DNA of 64,000 nt from Flexithrix dorotheae DSM 6795 (GTDB taxonomy: Bacteria; Bacteroidota; Bacteroidia; Cytophagales; Flammeovirgaceae). The stretch spans positions 186,001 to 250,000 of the forward strand of contig NZ_KB903443.1 in assembly GCF_000379765.1 (NCBI RefSeq). The letters are read 5' to 3'. How positions within the stretch are numbered: the stretch's first letter is position 1; every line of letters begins with the position of its first letter. Below the pieces are notes generated by a model, which did not search any database, was not told where the DNA came from, and worked only from the letters and a program-made list of their open reading frames with translations. The translations under genes were made by a program, and so were the position numbers. This document shows positions 62,698 through 64,000 of the stretch, one piece after another.

Positions 62698-62889
62698 CTA
62701 CAACGAAAAACAAATCCCTATGCCAACCAAAAAATATAAAGCACCTAAAATAAAATAGACTTTTGCATCTTTTTTCTTCTTCACCAACCTTCTCCAACCG
62801 ATGAGGAGTAATATAATTCCCGGACTGTACATCACTACCAGGGCAAAAATTATCATTGGCAGCAGCCCGTCCATTTCAAGTAGTATCAT
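62698..62889 (-). CDS. Small two-helix membrane protein coupled to a radical SAM gene
   Basis: A 63-residue protein with helices at ~10-30 and ~45-62, a basic linker (GWRRLVKKKKDAKVYFILG) and no signal-peptide cleavage site. It is a tandem paralogue of the 58-residue gene that follows. Its ATG overlaps the stop of the radical SAM gene by four bases (ATGA), a sign of translational coupling. It may anchor or supply the membrane substrate of the enzyme (inference). Confidence 0.75.
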   Translation of the reverse strand: MILLEMDGLLPMIIFALVVMYSPGIILLLIGWRRLVKKKKDAKVYFILGALYFLVGIGICFSL

Positions 62890-64000
62890 AGATTTTCCTC
62901 CTGTAATTTTTTTAAATATTCCTTTTTATCGTCCCGGTAAAACAAATTCATGGTTTCAAATGGAATGATTTTATTGTCTTTGTTCACAATATGCACACAG
63001 GATTTTTTAATTGCCCTTACATCAAAATTATAGGCATCCACAAATTGCATGATGATTATCCTGAATAAATTCTCATAACCTAAGGTAGGGGCTTTTACAA
63101 AAGGCAGGCAACACAAAATCTGATGCAGATTTTTGCTGGCCACTTCCACTGAATTTCCTGTACTAAATAAATCCAGCATTTTCCCATGCAAAGCCTCATC
63201 CTGTTCATAAACTATTGTATTTTTTCCATTATCCAGTAAATCTGCAGGGTTTACGTATCTGGTTAAAGGCACCACCTTTCCTCCCAATTTTAACGCATAA
63301 CCCATCACAAGAGCGTCCGGATTACAGGGTACAGGGATCAGGTCATCTTCATTAAAAATATCGGTTTGTTCCAGTATTTTCCTACGGACTTCTGTAAGCG
63401 TAATTCTGTCTGTCTGGCTATTAAAATTATCCAGTCTTCCGGCAATTTGGGTAGGTTGCAGTGTAACTCCACGAACACATTTCTGTTTTAATGCAAAGTC
63501 AATGGTTTGCCCAATTTCATCGTCATTCAGATGTTTTTGCAGGGTAACTACCAGCGTGGTAGATAAATTTAATTTATTTAAATGCGCCAAAGCTTTTTCT
63601 CTAATTCCAAGTAAGTTCGCTCCACGCATGGTTTCCAAAACATCTTTTTTAAAGGAATCAAATTGCAAATAGATTTCAAAATCAGGGGAATAGGCAGCAA
63701 GTTTTTTTGCATATTCAAAATCCCGGGCAATCTTTATCCCATTGGTATTGAGCATGATATGCTTTATGGGTAAAGACTTCGCATAGTCTAAAATTTCAAA
63801 AAGCTGTGGATGTAAGGTGGGTTCTCCCCCACTGATTTGTACCACATCGGGCTCTTTCTCATTTTCAACCACTACATCCAGCATTTGCTTTACTTCCTCT
63901 AAAGTTCTGTGCCGGCCGTAGGATGGAGATGAACCTGCATAACAGGTTGGGCAGGTCAGGTTGCATCGGTCTGTGATTTCCACCACTGTGAGGCAGGAAT
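62886..64000 (-). CDS. Radical SAM enzyme, MJ0619/Tes-like (N-terminus outside window)
   Basis: The frame is open to the window edge, so the N-terminal part is missing; a GTG at 63986 is not a credible start because SCLTV precedes it in frame. It has the iron-sulfur motif CNLTCPTC (CX3CX2C), ISGGEPTLHP and LNTNGIKIARDFEYAKKLAA. Later, IYLQFDSFKKDVLETMRG, CVRGVTLQPTQIAGRLD and DLIPVPCNPDALVMGYALK have the order seen in archaeal MJ0619/Tes-type enzymes. Tes joins lipid tails in tetraether synthesis; bacterial homologues are mostly uncharacterised. It is followed by two small membrane proteins. Confidence 0.82.
   Translation of the reverse strand, partial: SCLTVVEITDRCNLTCPTCYAGSSPSYGRHRTLEEVKQMLDVVVENEKEPDVVQISGGEPTLHPQLFEILDYAKSLPIKHIMLNTNGIKIARDFEYAKKLAAYSPDFEIYLQFDSFKKDVLETMRGANLLGIREKALAHLNKLNLSTTLVVTLQKHLNDDEIGQTIDFALKQKCVRGVTLQPTQIAGRLDNFNSQTDRITLTEVRRKILEQTDIFNEDDLIPVPCNPDALVMGYALKLGGKVVPLTRYVNPADLLDNGKNTIVYEQDEALHGKMLDLFSTGNSVEVASKNLHQILCCLPFVKAPTLGYENLFRIIIMQFVDAYNFDVRAIKKSCVHIVNKDNKIIPFETMNLFYRDDKKEYLKKLQEENL

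Overview
The window looks like chromosomal DNA from a Bacteroidota bacterium, most likely order Cytophagales. The reasons are two SusC/SusD outer-membrane pairs, each with its own ECF sigma factor and FecR-type anti-sigma factor; a protein with a type IX secretion C-terminal signal; many SPII lipoproteins; low G+C; and promoters of the Bacteroidota form TTTG-N19-TAnnTTTG (clearest before the tRNA). No phage, CRISPR array or complete insertion sequence was found. Family names come from reading motifs, not from database searches.

Layout. 1-2.1 kb: 3' part of a DUF3078 outer-membrane protein gene, an MscS channel, and tRNA-Arg(CCT) with a consensus promoter. 2.2-4.5 kb: three small orphan envelope genes between two diverged direct repeats. 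4.5-7.2 kb: an SDR / Atu4866-like / AraC cluster and a lone Phd-like antitoxin. 7.6-11 kb: an ABC-F ATPase with a structured leader, then a Crp/Fnr regulator and a membrane methyltransferase. 11.2-15.3 kb: a TonB receptor operon with a DUF4374-like lipoprotein and a duplicated operator-like repeat. 15.7-18.4 kb: D-lactate dehydrogenase and a trypsin-like lipoprotein protease. An identical 51-bp terminator lies at both 11.2 and 16.7 kb.

18.9-29.3 kb is Sus-type locus 1, read right to left: sigma, fecR, susC, susD, a cytochrome c/FG-GAP lipoprotein, and a DUF1593 nucleoside-hydrolase-like lipoprotein. Most of its intergenic gaps contain a hairpin. 29.6-35.3 kb holds a fibronectin/solenoid lipoprotein, a methyltransferase, a small lipoprotein with a perfect 25-bp palindrome upstream, and a membrane-anchored AraC-TPR regulator. 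35.6-39.8 kb holds two locally regulated oxidoreductase modules: HxlR divergent from a QorB-like/YgiD-like pair, and TetR with an SDR and a DoxX-like protein. Both have visible palindromic operators.

40.2-43.3 kb encodes an outer-membrane barrel and a vanadium-type haloperoxidase, followed by a 115-nt imperfect hairpin. 43.7-50.7 kb is Sus-type locus 2 (sigma, fecR, susC, susD). A GH43-like hydrolase, a T9SS cargo protein and an S1-type sulfatase follow, a set that would suit breakdown of a sulfated glycan (inference). 56-61.3 kb contains a DUF6624 protein, a class III cyclase-TolB-TPR-AraC fusion, an MDR oxidoreductase and a DUF4386 membrane protein. 61.3-64 kb contains a phosphodiester-glycosidase-family gene bracketed by two related triple-hairpin repeats, then two paralogous two-helix membrane proteins coupled to a radical SAM enzyme of the MJ0619/Tes type that runs off the window.

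The two Sus loci share one regulatory plan. A sensor domain on SusC presumably signals through FecR to the local sigma factor, and both susC leaders carry the same 11-mer and a long hairpin. The observations most worth testing are the Tes-like radical SAM operon, the cyclase-AraC fusion, the leaderless TetR gene, the susC leaders and the REP-like hairpin arrays.
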